Below, piece after piece: positions 24,601 to 36,600 of a DNA stretch of 64,000 nucleotides. Under the pieces are notes generated by a model. That model was not told the DNA's origin and did no database searches. It saw only the letters and a program-made list of their open reading frames with translations. This DNA is from Chlorocebus sabaeus. Its lineage: Eukaryota; Chordata; Mammalia; Primates; Cercopithecidae. The stretch spans positions 683,501 through 747,500 of the forward strand of contig NC_132904.1 in assembly GCF_047675955.1 (NCBI RefSeq), given 5' to 3'. The translations under genes and the position numbers were made by a program. The first letter of the stretch is position 1. Each line of letters opens with the position of its first letter.

Positions 24601-27600
24601 AATAGTGCGGTGGTGACTCAAGGCCAACACCTATCTGCCTTCCAAAAGCCCAATCAGAAGTGAGGCTTCCCTGAAGGCCTGGTGAGCAGAGCTCACAGCT
24701 GGAGCTGAGTCAGGGCTGGGTGCATGGGAGGCCTCTTGCTTTGCACAGGGCACCCTGGGCTGGGAGTCCAAGCTCTGTACATGGCTCCACCCAAAGGCCC
24801 CAGAACCAGGCACCATGTCAGGGATGTGGTAAGGTGGGGAACAGGAGCTGTGCTTCCAGAGCCTTCTCGGGATTCCCAGCGTCAAAGGAGGGCTGTGGTG
24901 GGGGAGGGTGCAGCACACACAGGAGCACAGACCAGTCCCGACTGAAAGAACAGACAGTTGGGCAGACAGGGTGGCCGGACCCCTCACTCTGCATTGCAGG
25001 AACATGAGAGCCGGCACCCAGTGACTGACCCGTGCCCCATCTCAGCAGGAGCAGGGGACCCAAACAAGCCGGGGCCCTGGGGCAGTGCCCCCACCGGTGT
25101 GGAGCCCCGCGTGTCTCAGTGTGTGGCTGACTCATTGGGTGAGACGTGGGACAGAAGATGCCAGGCTCCTTGCCCTGCCTGATGCCCAGGCTGGCCCTAG
25201 GCCCTCCTCAGCCAGCACCCGCTCGCGTCCACCCCGGCAGCAGCGTCAGGCCCTGCTCAGTGACCCAGAGCACACCTAGGGCCAGGAGCCAGAGAACAGT
25301 GGGAGCCCAGGCCTGTGCTGGACCCCAGGACCAGCCGTGTGGACAGAGAGGAGTGTGCACAGAGAGGAGCGTGCACGTAGAGTGTCGGGGGAAGGACTCC
25401 ACACACAACCCTGGTCTTGCAACATGGCCCACCTGACATCTGCCATGGAGGGGCTCACGGAGGGCACCCCTGGAGGCCGGGCAGGGAACACTGCCCCGAC
25501 ATACTCCTCTATCCACTGCCGCCACCCTCAGGACCCACGAATCCAGCAGGTTACCTCTGCCTCTCCCCATGGCTGACCAGGAAGAAGCAGGGGTGATGGT
25601 CTGGCCTCTGCTTACCTGCCTGGGCTGACACATACACACACCCCTCATGGAGGGCAGGCCTGTGGGGGACCTGCAGAGACTCACAAAGATGACAGCTGAG
25701 GCCTCCACAGAAAGGACCAGGTTCTCCAGAAAAGCGAGCAGCTAAAACTGTTTCTAAGAAACTCAGCTGCACCCAGAACAAAGATTAAGATGATTTATAA
25801 AAATGCTAGGCCGGGCGCGGTGGCTCACACCTGTAATCCCAGCACTTTGGGAGGCCGAGACGGGCGGATCACGATGTCAGGAGATCGAGACCATCCTGGC
25901 TAACATGGTGAAACCCCATCTCTGCTAAAAAAATACAAAAAAATCAGCCGGGCGAGGTGGCGGCGCCTGTAGTCCCAGCTACTCGGGAGGCTGAGGCAGG
26001 AGAATGGCGTGGACCCGGGAGGCGGAGCTTGCAGTGAGCCGAGATTGTGCCACTGCACTCCAGCCTGGGCGACAGAGCGAGACTCCGTCTCAAAAAAAGA
26101 AAAAAAAAAAAAAATGCTAAAACACCCAGCACTCAACATGGTAAAATTCGCAATGCCTGAGGCATCAACCCAAGAGTACCAGGCCCACAGAAAGGCAGCA
26201 TAATAGGACCCCAAACAAGGAGGAAAAGCAGTCTACTGAAACTGACCCCAATATCAGAACCAGCAGACATGAGCACTCAGCAGTTATTACAATTGAATCC
26301 CAACCTGCAAAAGTTTAGTAGAGACATGGAAGAGGGAAAGGGGACCCCAAACAAGCCTCTAGAGAATTGCAACATGTTGGCCAGGCTCGGTGGCTCGCGC
26401 CTGTCACAGCAGCACTTTGGGAGGCTGAGGCAGGAGGATGGTTGAGCCCAGGAGTTCGAGACCAGCCTGGGCAACATAGTGAGACCCCCCCCATCTCATA
26501 AAAAATAAAACAAGATTGAATTACGACACATGAGGTGACAAAAGCACTGGATGAGATTAATGGAAGGTTGGGTGGTGAGAGAAATCACTGCGTCAGGTTC
26601 AGGGCGGATGGGATTAATGGCAGGTTGGGCATAGGGAGAGAAATGGCCAGGCCAGGCGCGGGGCTCACACCTGTCATCCCAGCACTTTGGGAGGCTGAGG
26701 CAGGAGGATCGCTTGAGCCTAGGAATTTGAGACCAGCCTGGACAACATGGCAAAACCCTGTCTCTACAAAAAAGTACAAAAATTAGCAGGGCGTGGTGGC
26801 ATGCACCTGTGGTCCCAGCTATTTGGGAGGCTGAGGTGGGAGGATATCTTCAGCCCAGGAGGTTGAGGCTGCAGTGAGCTATGATCACACCAGTGCACTG
26901 CAGCCTGGACGACAGAGTGAGACCCTGTCTCAAAAAAAAAAAAAAAAAAAAAAAAAAGGAAACAGAAAAAAGAATCCTGGCCGGGTGCGGTGGCTCACAC
27001 CTGTAATCCCAGCACTTTCGGAGGCTGAGGCAGGAGGATCACAAGGTCAGGAGATCGAAACCATCCTGACTAACATGGTGAAATCCCATCTTTACTAAAA
27101 ATACAAAAAATTAGCAGGGCATGGTGGTGGGCGCCTATAGTCCCAGCTACTCAGGAGGCTGAGGCAGGAGAGTGGCGTGAACCCAGGAGGCAGGGCTTGC
27201 AGGGAGCCGAGATGGCACCACTACACTCCAGCCTGGGCAACAGAGCAAGACTCCGTCTCAAAAAAAAAAAAAAAAAAAAAGATTCCCAAAAGGTAAACGG
27301 TGTATTCGTGAGCTGTGGGACAAATTCAATGGATCTAGTGTTTGTGGTCTCCAAAGAAAAGGACAGAAGAAACACAAAATATTTGAAGAATTTGGCCCCA
27401 AATTTTCCAAATTTGCTAAGAGTACGAATGCACAGATTCAAGAGGCTCCATGAACGCTATGCAAAAGGAAAACGAAGACGTGTCAATCAAATTGTTCAAA
27501 ACCAGCCATAAATACAAGATAGTCCTAAGAGCAGGGAGGACGGCAACACAGGCAGGAGAACAAGGTGGCGGTGAAACGCTGTCTGTCCGAATGAGAAGGC

Positions 27601-30600
27601 AGCAATGTGCTTAAGGTGCCGGTGAAAAAACCGACAGCCAGAACTCTACAGCCAGGAAAATGTCCTCCAGAAATGAAGTAAAGTAATGCCAAAAAGAAAC
27701 CACACTGGTAGAGCACACCAAGAACACACAAAGCAGGAAATCAGTCCTGGGCAGAGGAGAGGAGCATTCAAATTCAACACAGGAGGCCCCGGCCGGCCTG
27801 GGTGCTGTCGGCGAGGCTGGCAGGTGGGGGAAGCCTCAGTCCCAGCTTCGCCCAGATGTGGGGACAGCTGACGTGGCGGTGTCATGGGTGGCGACCACAG
27901 TGGGGGCTGCGGTGGGGCGGGCACCAAGCAGGACTGACTCCTGGCCCAACCCCTATCTCTGACTCTGTGGGGCATGAGCCCCAGGGGACCGGGACCCTCC
28001 CCATCACTCCGTCTCCTTACACCCACACCCAGTGACACCATCAGCACAGCAGGGAGAGCCCTTGGCTCACCTGGCCCCAACAACAGGCTCACGGGCATCC
28101 TTGGAGGTCGCGTAGTCCATACCATAGAAGTTGAGCCCCAGGAGGATTTTGCTTCGCCATTTGGACTTGGGGTCCAGGACCTGGATGCAGGCTCGAACCC
28201 AGGACAGGGGTGCATTAGGGCCAGGCCTGCAGGGCAAGGGGTGAGCAAGTTTCAGCAACAGGGAAGGCCCCGCACCTGAGCCACTGTTGGGGCCCTCCAC
28301 CGAGGGATGCATTCTTCCCATGCTGCGGCTAACACCTCTAGAAAGTTGTGAAGAACAGAAGTGACCCATTATAACGGGCTGTCAGCAGAGCGGCTCCAGG
28401 AGGCACGCCACATCCAGGGCCAGGAACTCATATGCGGCCCCCACCCCAGAGCCACAGGCAGGAGTTCACATGACACAGTGAGAAGGTCAGCAGACATGAG
28501 GCCTTCTGAGCACCCTTCCTGGGATGGATGTCCCTGCCTGCGCCCTGTGTCACACGGCCCACCCACAACAGTGAGGCTCAGGCCAAGGAGGACAGGGCGG
28601 CATTGGGCAGCAGCAGGACTGTGCCTGTGCCCCACCCGTGACCCGGCTCCACCAGAGGCAGGGCCCCACCCACGGGACCACCACAGGGCACGGGACAGGT
28701 GCAGAGCCACTGGCTTCCCCCAGGTGGGCGTCCAGGTTCAGCAGGTGGCCTTGTGCACAGAACCACAGGTGGGAGGGCGTCAGCTGTGCCCAGGAGCCCC
28801 CCAGGTCCACACTGACTGCTGCACTGTGGAGTCTGCTGTACCCTAGAAGCCCCCAAGCCGACACTCACTGATGCGCTGTGGAGTAGTCGTAGGTCATGAG
28901 GCTGAAACCATCCAGCACGGGGGCCAGTTGCTCAAACTCCTTGTGCGTGAACATGCCCAGCTGGTCGGTCCTGCAACAGACAGGTGCAGCCACCTCAGAC
29001 TGCTATGCCCTGCCTGAAAACTCTCCCCAGCTGCGGTTCAGCTGGGGTGACAGCAAGTGGTTGTGGGGAACTTGGGTCACTTCTTCCAAGGGGAAAAGTG
29101 TCCTTCTGGGGTGGGGGCAGCCTGCAGCTTGGTCGGGGCCACAGAGGCTGGGGGCTGGGAGACACGGGGATGTGGTCAGGGGGGCCCAGAGGCCTGAGAC
29201 CAGGATACAGTTGAGAATGACAGGCCTAACGGTGGGGACACCTGGGCCAGGGCTGCCCATGGAGGGGCAAGGTCCATGGAGAGTGGCTAAGAGGATGGGC
29301 CACTGCTGAGAGCTGGAGTCGCTGAGATGGAAGTGACTGATCTAGGCTCCCAGGAGCGTCCCCTTCCAGGGTCTGCACCAAAGCCTCCCTGAAAACAGAG
29401 GCGGCTCCTGGGACACAGCCCTCAAGCCCACTCACAGTCAGCCTGGCCCAATCAGACTGTCCAAAGCCCTCACTGGACCTCAGTAGGTAGATGGGAAGTA
29501 CAAGTGCTTGGCTCCCAGGGATGGAGCAAGGCTGTGTGGCACATTCCCTGGTCAGCTGCGGACACCTGTGGCATGGGCACTGCAGAGGAAGCAGTCCTGT
29601 TCTATCTGCCTGGCCCCTGGGCCATCTCTGGATGGCAGCCCTTCCCTCGGGGACCTGCTCTTTCCTGACCTAGATCCACTGGGAATTAGTGTCTCCTGGG
29701 GCAGCCCTCCCGCCTGGCCCAGGGAGAGCTGGGCGCTGGCCTATAGCCCCTCCACACCCAGGTCTGTAAGCCAAGGGGAGATGGGAGTGGTACACAAAGG
29801 TCAACACTGAGGGGGCCAAGGGACTCCATGGCAGCAGGACACAGGACAACAGCATGGGGGACGCGGCCGGAGGAGCGGCACTCACCAAAGTGAGGTGGGC
29901 CCCTGTGAGGCAGTGAGGCTGTGAGCCCTGATCTCCCTCAGTTGTGACCCCTCCTCTGCTCAAGGGTCACTGGGCTTCCAAATCTGGACCATGCCAAGGG
30001 CCTCAGTGCTGGGGCTTCTGTCAGGGGCTTCAGGGCCCAAGACACCCCTGCAGATCCCTGGACCCACTTGGCAGGTCTGAGGAGCCCCTCTCCAGATGTG
30101 CAGTTTTACCCCAGCCCCTGCCTTGAGTCTACTAGGACCAAGATCTGGGCCTTCCTCCTCTGCTGGGCACCAGGAGACCCAGGCCCCAGAGTCTGTCCGC
30201 CCCACGCTGTCCCGGCCTGCGGGTACATGGAGCATCATCACTGGTCCTCAGCCCTGACCTCTTTTCCTGATGCCTGCCAGCCCCACCGCTCAGGCATGGT
30301 CAGCCTCCCTGGATCCCTGAGAAACACCTCCCAGTGCTATGCCCATCACTCCTGGTGGCCTCCTCGGTGCCTGGGCCCCTCTCTATAGCCAGGTGCCCCT
30401 AAGACCTCAGCCCCCAATCCAGTTGTCCACTCAACCCTTCCCGCCCTGCAATCTCCCTCTGGGCCGAGGCCTCCACCCAGGTCCTCTCACCGACACCCAA
30501 GGTCATTTCTTTTTTTTTTTTTTTGAGACGGAGTCTCGCTCTGTCGCCCGGGCTGGAGTACAGTGGCCGGATCTCAGCTCACTGCAAGCTCCGCCTCCCG

Positions 30601-33600
30601 GGTTCCCGCCATTCTCCTGCCTCAGCCTCCCGAGTAGCTGGGACTACAGGCGCCGCCACCTCGCCCGGCTAGTTTTTTGTATTTTTAGTAGAGACGGGGT
30701 TTCACCGTGTTAGCCAGGATGGTCTCGATCTCCTGACCTCGTGATCCGCCCGTCTCGGCCTCCCAAAGTGCTGGGATTACAGGCTTGAGCCACCGCGCCC
30801 GGCCTCATTTCTATTTTTGAGATGGGGTCTCTATGTCACCCAGGCTGGAGTGCCGCAGCACGATCCTATCTTGCTACTGCCTTGAACTTTTGGGCTCAAG
30901 CAATCCTCTTGCCTTTTTTAGTTGATTCAAAAAGGAAAAATGGCTGGGTGTGACGGCTCACACCTATAATCCCAGCATTTTGGGAGGCTGAGGCAGGTCG
31001 ATCTCTTGAGCCCAGGAATTGGAGTCCAGCCTGGGGAACACAGCAAGACTCTTGTCTCCACAAAAAAATGAAAAAATTAGCCAGGTATAGTGGTGTGTGC
31101 CTATAGTCCCAACTACTTGGGGGGCTGAGGTGGGAGGATGGCTTGAGCCTAGGAGGTGGAGGCCGCAGTGAGCCATGATCATGCCACTGCACTGCACTCC
31201 AGCCTGGGCAACAGAGCAAGACAATGAATCGGTGTTGCTGTGGACAGGGTACTTGTCCCCCCACAAATGGTTATGCTGAAGCCCTAACCACTGATGCGAC
31301 GGTTTCTGGCGATGGGGCCTTTAGGAGGTGGTTAGGGCTAGACGAGGCCATGACGACGGGCCCCATGGCAGAGTTAGTGTCCCTATGAGAAGAGACACCA
31401 CAGCTCTTTGCCATGTGAGGACGCAGCAAAAAGGTGCCAACTGCACCAGGAAGAGGCCTCACCGGAAGGCAGCCTTCAGGTTTGCCAGCGCCTCTCCAAG
31501 TCAGCCCCAGGCGGCCCCCCGGCCCCTCCCACACAGAGCCCCCTGGCTCACAGCCCACAACACTCAGGCCCTGGCAGCAGATGCCAGGCAGCGTGGGCTG
31601 TCGGTTCCATCCCAGCCCGGTTGCTCCTGAGCTGAGATCTCCCCGTGACTTGCATTTGCGCTTCCCTCATGAATAACGTGGTTGAGCGTCTCCCAGCCTG
31701 CCCACCAGCTCCGTGCACACATCTCCTGTGCCCTCTCGTGGCTCCGAGTCCAGGTCTCCTGCCCGCTTTTCTGTGGGGTCTTTGTTGCTTGCTTGCTTTT
31801 CTTCTCTTCTGTTTTTGAGTCAGGGTCTTGCTGTTGCCTCCGAGGGACCACAGGCGCCACCACGTCCGGCTAATTTTTAAATTTTTTGTAAAGATGGGGT
31901 CTCACTATGTTGCCCAGGCTGGTGTCAAACTCCTGGGCTCAAGTGATCCTCCAGCCTCAGCCTCCCCAAATGCTGGCATGACAGGCGCGAGCCTCCACAC
32001 CCAGCCCCTCATTGCATTCCCACCGCCATGTTCGCATTTTCTCTCCCTCTAGCTCTCTCAGGTGGTCATGTGCTCTTGGTCAGTGGCGTGGGCAGCACCG
32101 CTCCTCCTGGTGAGAGGCTGGTCTTCTCGCTCCTTTGTGGTGTCTTCTAATGTGCCGACATCCTGGTCAGAGTTGTCTGTGTCTGTCAGTCACTCCTTCC
32201 TCTCACGTGCTCCATGGTTCTGCTTCTAACTTCGGCCTTTGCTGCACCCAGGGCTGTGGCCAGCATGACTGTCTGTCCCTTTGGCTCCTCCTTTGCCAAT
32301 CTCATGGCAGCCCTGTCAGTCGCAGTTTCTACTCTGCAGGCGCCTGTCCCAGTCCAACTCCTCCCCTGTGCCCATGATGCCCTTCCGAGCACCCAGTCCT
32401 GTTTCACACGCTGCTATATCAGACATGTGGGCTCCTGCCGTGAGCCAGGTTCGTGTGCCTCCCCCACATCCACAGTGCTGCAACACCGCTGTCCCTCTCG
32501 TGGGCACCGTACCTTCTACCATCTCAAGGCCTTGGCCGCACCGGACACTCCTGGCAGAGTGGGCTTCACTCCACAAGGCCTTGGTAGGTGAGGCCATGTG
32601 TCCAGGATCTGGCTCCCACCAGCTACAGAACGTGGCACAGAAACCACGAATGCCCCTCATGCCTCCACCAGAAATGCAGCCCCACGATGTCCCCAAGCAG
32701 GAAGAGGCAGTCCTGCCAGGGGACAGGGCTCCACACTGCACCCCTCAGTGCAGCATGCCAACACGCCACACACATGTGGCACAGCTTGTGTGTTCCCTTC
32801 GGGGCTCACGTTGCTGCCCACTGACCCAACAACTCTGCTACAGCCGGGCACCAACCACGGCCACAGGCTGGGAACGGTCCTCACGCTTTCAAGGGTGGTA
32901 ACAACACGAGGGAACAAAGCAGGCCCTGTCCAGAGGTGGCAGCAGCTCACGGTGGTGATCAGTGCGGGAGAGGGGAGGGAACCAGGCCCGTGCCCCTGGT
33001 CCTGCCACCCCCCACCTGGCGCTGGCCCTGGGGACCACCTGGGAATGTGGACCTCCTCCTACCCGCAAGAAAGACTGCAAAGGGGCCACTGCCAGGACCA
33101 CCCCTCCCCAGCCTATGTCCCTCACCCAGACAGCCACGAGAGCCGGCAGCGGAGCCATTTGTCTCTGTGCCCCACGGCACCCGGACAAGAGGGGATCGCC
33201 ACGGCTGAGAAATGAGGTAACAGCTTGTCCTGGATTAGACGCAGCGTGACTTCAGATGAACAGGAATTACCGCTCACACCGAAAACACCATGTTCTGAAT
33301 TCATTTCTGAGGAACGAAAGCCCCAGGAGGAAGGAAGGAAAAGGAGCTCATCACAGCCAGCTGCCCACCCTCCCATCGCCCATGTCCTGGGTGGGCCCCA
33401 TGCAGGCAGCAGCAAGGAAAGTGAGTGCCCACTCAGCCTCGACTGGATCCTGGGCCTACACCAACGCCAGTGCCCCTCCAGATGGCTGGACGTGCTCTGC
33501 TCTGCCCGGGCTGCCCCTGCACGAGCTTGGTGCTGAGACAGGGCGCTCTGTGCCCCGGGGCCCTGGGGGTGCACTGCCCAGCTGGCTGCCTCACACTCTC

Positions 33601-36600
33601 CTCCCCAAGTCACCCTTTCTTTCCCTCTTTCCAGAAAGAGGGGATGAACAATCCCAGGCTGGGGAACAATCCCAGGTCCCTCCAGCCACGTAGACCCCAC
33701 AGCTGCCAGAGGCCAGGGTGGATACGGCCTCCAGACCAGCGTCCTCCCAGATGCCGAGAGGAGATGGTAACACAAGTGAGCCCACAGTCTTCTGCCACGT
33801 ACCCACACCGTCCCTCCAGCACAGCACGACTCCCACGTTCTACCTACGACCTCCCTGAAACCCCCACCCACTCACCTTGGTCTCAACACTAGGCCCACGT
33901 GGCAGATGCCCCCTCTTCCCTCGGCCAACCAGGTACCATCTCCGGGTGATGTCTGCCTCACTGCATCGACGCCAGGCAAAAGGAACGTTGGCTCCACGTC
34001 AACCCTTCCCGCCACCATCTGCCGGGGTGGGCCCATCTCTTCCCTGCTCCTGCACTGCAGCTACCAGACCCTACGGGCTTAGCCTCCATCTCTCCCTAGA
34101 TTCTCATCTTCCAGCCACCCAGCAGGGGAGAGCCGTAGTCTGTCCCCAGTTGACCTCCCTCCAGGCTGTGAGGAAGGTGTGGGCTCAGCCTGTGGTCCCC
34201 AGTCCCTGCCAGCCACACCGCCTGGCCCCGCAGTTCCCACCTGCAGAGCCAGGCCCCACAGCAGCCCTAAGGGAATGCCAGTTCCCAACCCTAACAGATG
34301 GTGGCATCAGTGTCAGGCCCCACGGCCATCCTCAGGGAATACCTTTCCCCAACCCTAACAGATGCTGGCATCACTGTCCCTGCAACCTCCCACGCTCAGG
34401 GCATCTGCCCCCAGCAGCCAGTGCCCACACCTGTTCCTCCACCCACAGCTCCCCTCCCCCTCTGACTACCTGTCGGAGATTTCTGAACCTGTCTCCCATG
34501 GCCTTGGGTCGCTTCACCCATCTGCTGCTGCCAGCCTCCTCACCCCTCACGATGGCTGCTCTACTGTCCATCAGCCTGCAGGCCTAGCCTGCTCCCTGAC
34601 TGGCCTGTCAGCACCCTTCAGCTCTTTGGGGACCGACCTCAGCCTGGATCTCAGCCTGTCCACACTGCACAGGGTGCCTACAGTCCCCCCCAGAGGCCTC
34701 CACACACACTGCCAGCACACAGCCTGCCCCATCCCCTGAGGGTGCAGACAAGAGGCAGGTAGGCGGGGAGCAGGGGCCTCTGTGCAAACGTGTTTGCTGA
34801 GGATCCGGTGATGGCGCCCCCATGCGTTACCTTTCTCTGACTGCTGAGTCAGGCTCCACATAGTGATGGCCTGCCCTAAACCATGGGGCTTGGAGGAGAT
34901 GGCCAGCGTCGTGGCCCCACCCACCTCAGAGTGGACCACTGCCTACAAGGCCAGCAACGGCGCCAGCAGGGCCCAGGAAGGAACCTGGCCCTCCCTGGGT
35001 TTCTGAGATCACTCCCTGGACCCAAAGGGGTCCCAGTAGCTAAGGATGCCCAGAAAACATGAGGGGCCAACTAGAGACTAAAACAAGGGCTCCACTCCCC
35101 ACGTAAGAGTGGCACCACCACATTGGCACCTGGGGACAGTCTGCTGGTCCCACTGGCCTGTGGGGTTTATGCTGTAGCTTTGCCCCTGGGTCTCCTCCGT
35201 TGCTGAGACTGTGACCATGGAAGCAGGGCTGGAGGTCAGCAGAGTGCTCAGTTCCAGGACCAGAGCCCCTGGGGTCTGTGGCAGCTGAGTTAGAGCTGCC
35301 TCTCCGTCTGCTGACAAAGGACACGATAAATTTGCATTTGGCGACTTGGGGTGCCCCTCCCTGCAGCACGCAGACCTCCCTTCCGGGGCCATTGTTCCAC
35401 AGACAGCGCCCCTGGAAAGAGAGAGCCCGTGTGTTGGCAGCGTGGCTCTTGAGGTGAATGACAAGCATAATTACGTTCTGCTGCAAAAGTGCCAGGGACA
35501 GGGATTTATGAGGCTTCTCCGCAGTAGCTGATCTTCCTTCAGAGTGGGGTTGGGAGGATAAACACAGATGATAAAACAGTCCTCCTCACCTCTGGGGGTG
35601 CAGCCAGAGCCTAGGAGAACCCAAGGGAGCCTCAGCACCTTCACGGGCCCTGCCAACTGGGAGGGCACAGCCCCGTGCTCCAGGTGAGCAGGTGCACAAC
35701 AGCAGCGCCCAGCCCTCTGCCCAGCTGGGCCCCACTTCCCCAGGGACCCCCACCGTGAGCCTTGGCCCCACCCCTAGTCCAGTCACAGTGCCCACACCCC
35801 TGGCGTGCATCCCACCCTATAGCCGCAACCCCCACCAGCGCCATGCAAAGGGAGCTGTGAGCTTTGGTTGCTGTGGGGTGAGGGGCAGGGACCTGGCCCA
35901 GCTCAGACTGCCCACTTCCTGCCTAGGGCCAGAAGCTCAGGCAGAGGCTGCCACCAGCAAAAGGCAGGCACCTGGCCCTCTGCCCCGGCCTCAAGAACTG
36001 CCCTGGGCTCCTGAGCTGGTCCCCACTGATGGCTGCTTCTGCAGCTCCCCTAAGTACAAAGGGCAACCCAGGAGCCCCATGAAGTCTGTGCCTCACAGAG
36101 GTGGCCAGGCCCATGGCCTCTGGACAGGGAACGTCTGCCACCCTGAGAAATTTTCTCCCAGCCCCAGGCCTGCAAAGTCCTCCCAACAACCTGAGACAGG
36201 TGCTGTCAGCTCAGGAAGGGTGTGTCCTCACAGCCAGCCCCTGCCAGCCCCCTTCAAACTCTGGGAACACAGGTCAGACATAAGTGTCTCACGTCGGAAA
36301 AGGCTGGCCATGGTGGCTTGGGAGGCCGGGGTGGAACGATCGCTTGAGCCCAGGGGTTCAAGACCAGCCTGGGCAACATGGCAAAACCTCATTTCTACAA
36401 AACAAAAAACAAACAAACAAAAAATTAGCTGGGCGTAGTGGCATGTGCCTGTGGTCCCAGCTACTTAGGAGGCTGAGGTGGGGGAATCACTTGAGCCTGG
36501 GAGGCAGAGGTTGCAGTGAGATAAGATCGCACCACTGCACTCCAGGCTGGGTGACAGAGTGAGACTCCATCTCAAAAAAAAGAAAAGAAAAAGATGCAGT

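Larger units (their letters stand above)
25740..27775 (+). mobile_element. HAL1/L1M-like LINE fragment, broken by four Alus
   Basis: Non-Alu segments at 25740-25808, 26115-26378, 26511-26649 and 27281-27775 read in order like the ORF1 region of an old L1/HAL1 element (for example CAGATTCAAGAGGCTCC at 27434, and an AAGAGCAG...CAGCCAGAACTCTACAGCC block further on). Many stops and frameshifts; no intact coding. Confidence 0.65.
15174..28070 (-). other. CHID1: CHID1 intron 9 (between coding exons 9 and 10), 12.9 kb
   Basis: Largest intron. It contains Alus (listed separately), an LTR-like block around 23569-24600, a HAL1/L1-like block at 25740-27775, and unique tracts at 15943-16869, 17157-18464, 18546-18899, 19201-20073 and 20690-23221 in which I recognise no gene. 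Confidence 0.8.

Noticed and set aside
27197..27511. 104-codon plus-strand frame with a basic C-terminus, at first sight a small nucleic-acid-binding protein
   Set aside because: It begins in an Alu, crosses its A tail and continues into a decayed HAL1/L1 ORF1-like fragment.
28071..28226. TTCGA-containing block that resembles a tRNA T-loop
   Set aside because: It is CHID1 coding exon 9; no tRNA fold or A/B box pair.
33122..33871. 249-codon minus-strand open frame
   Set aside because: Intronic, overlapped by equally long frames on the other strand, composition-driven.
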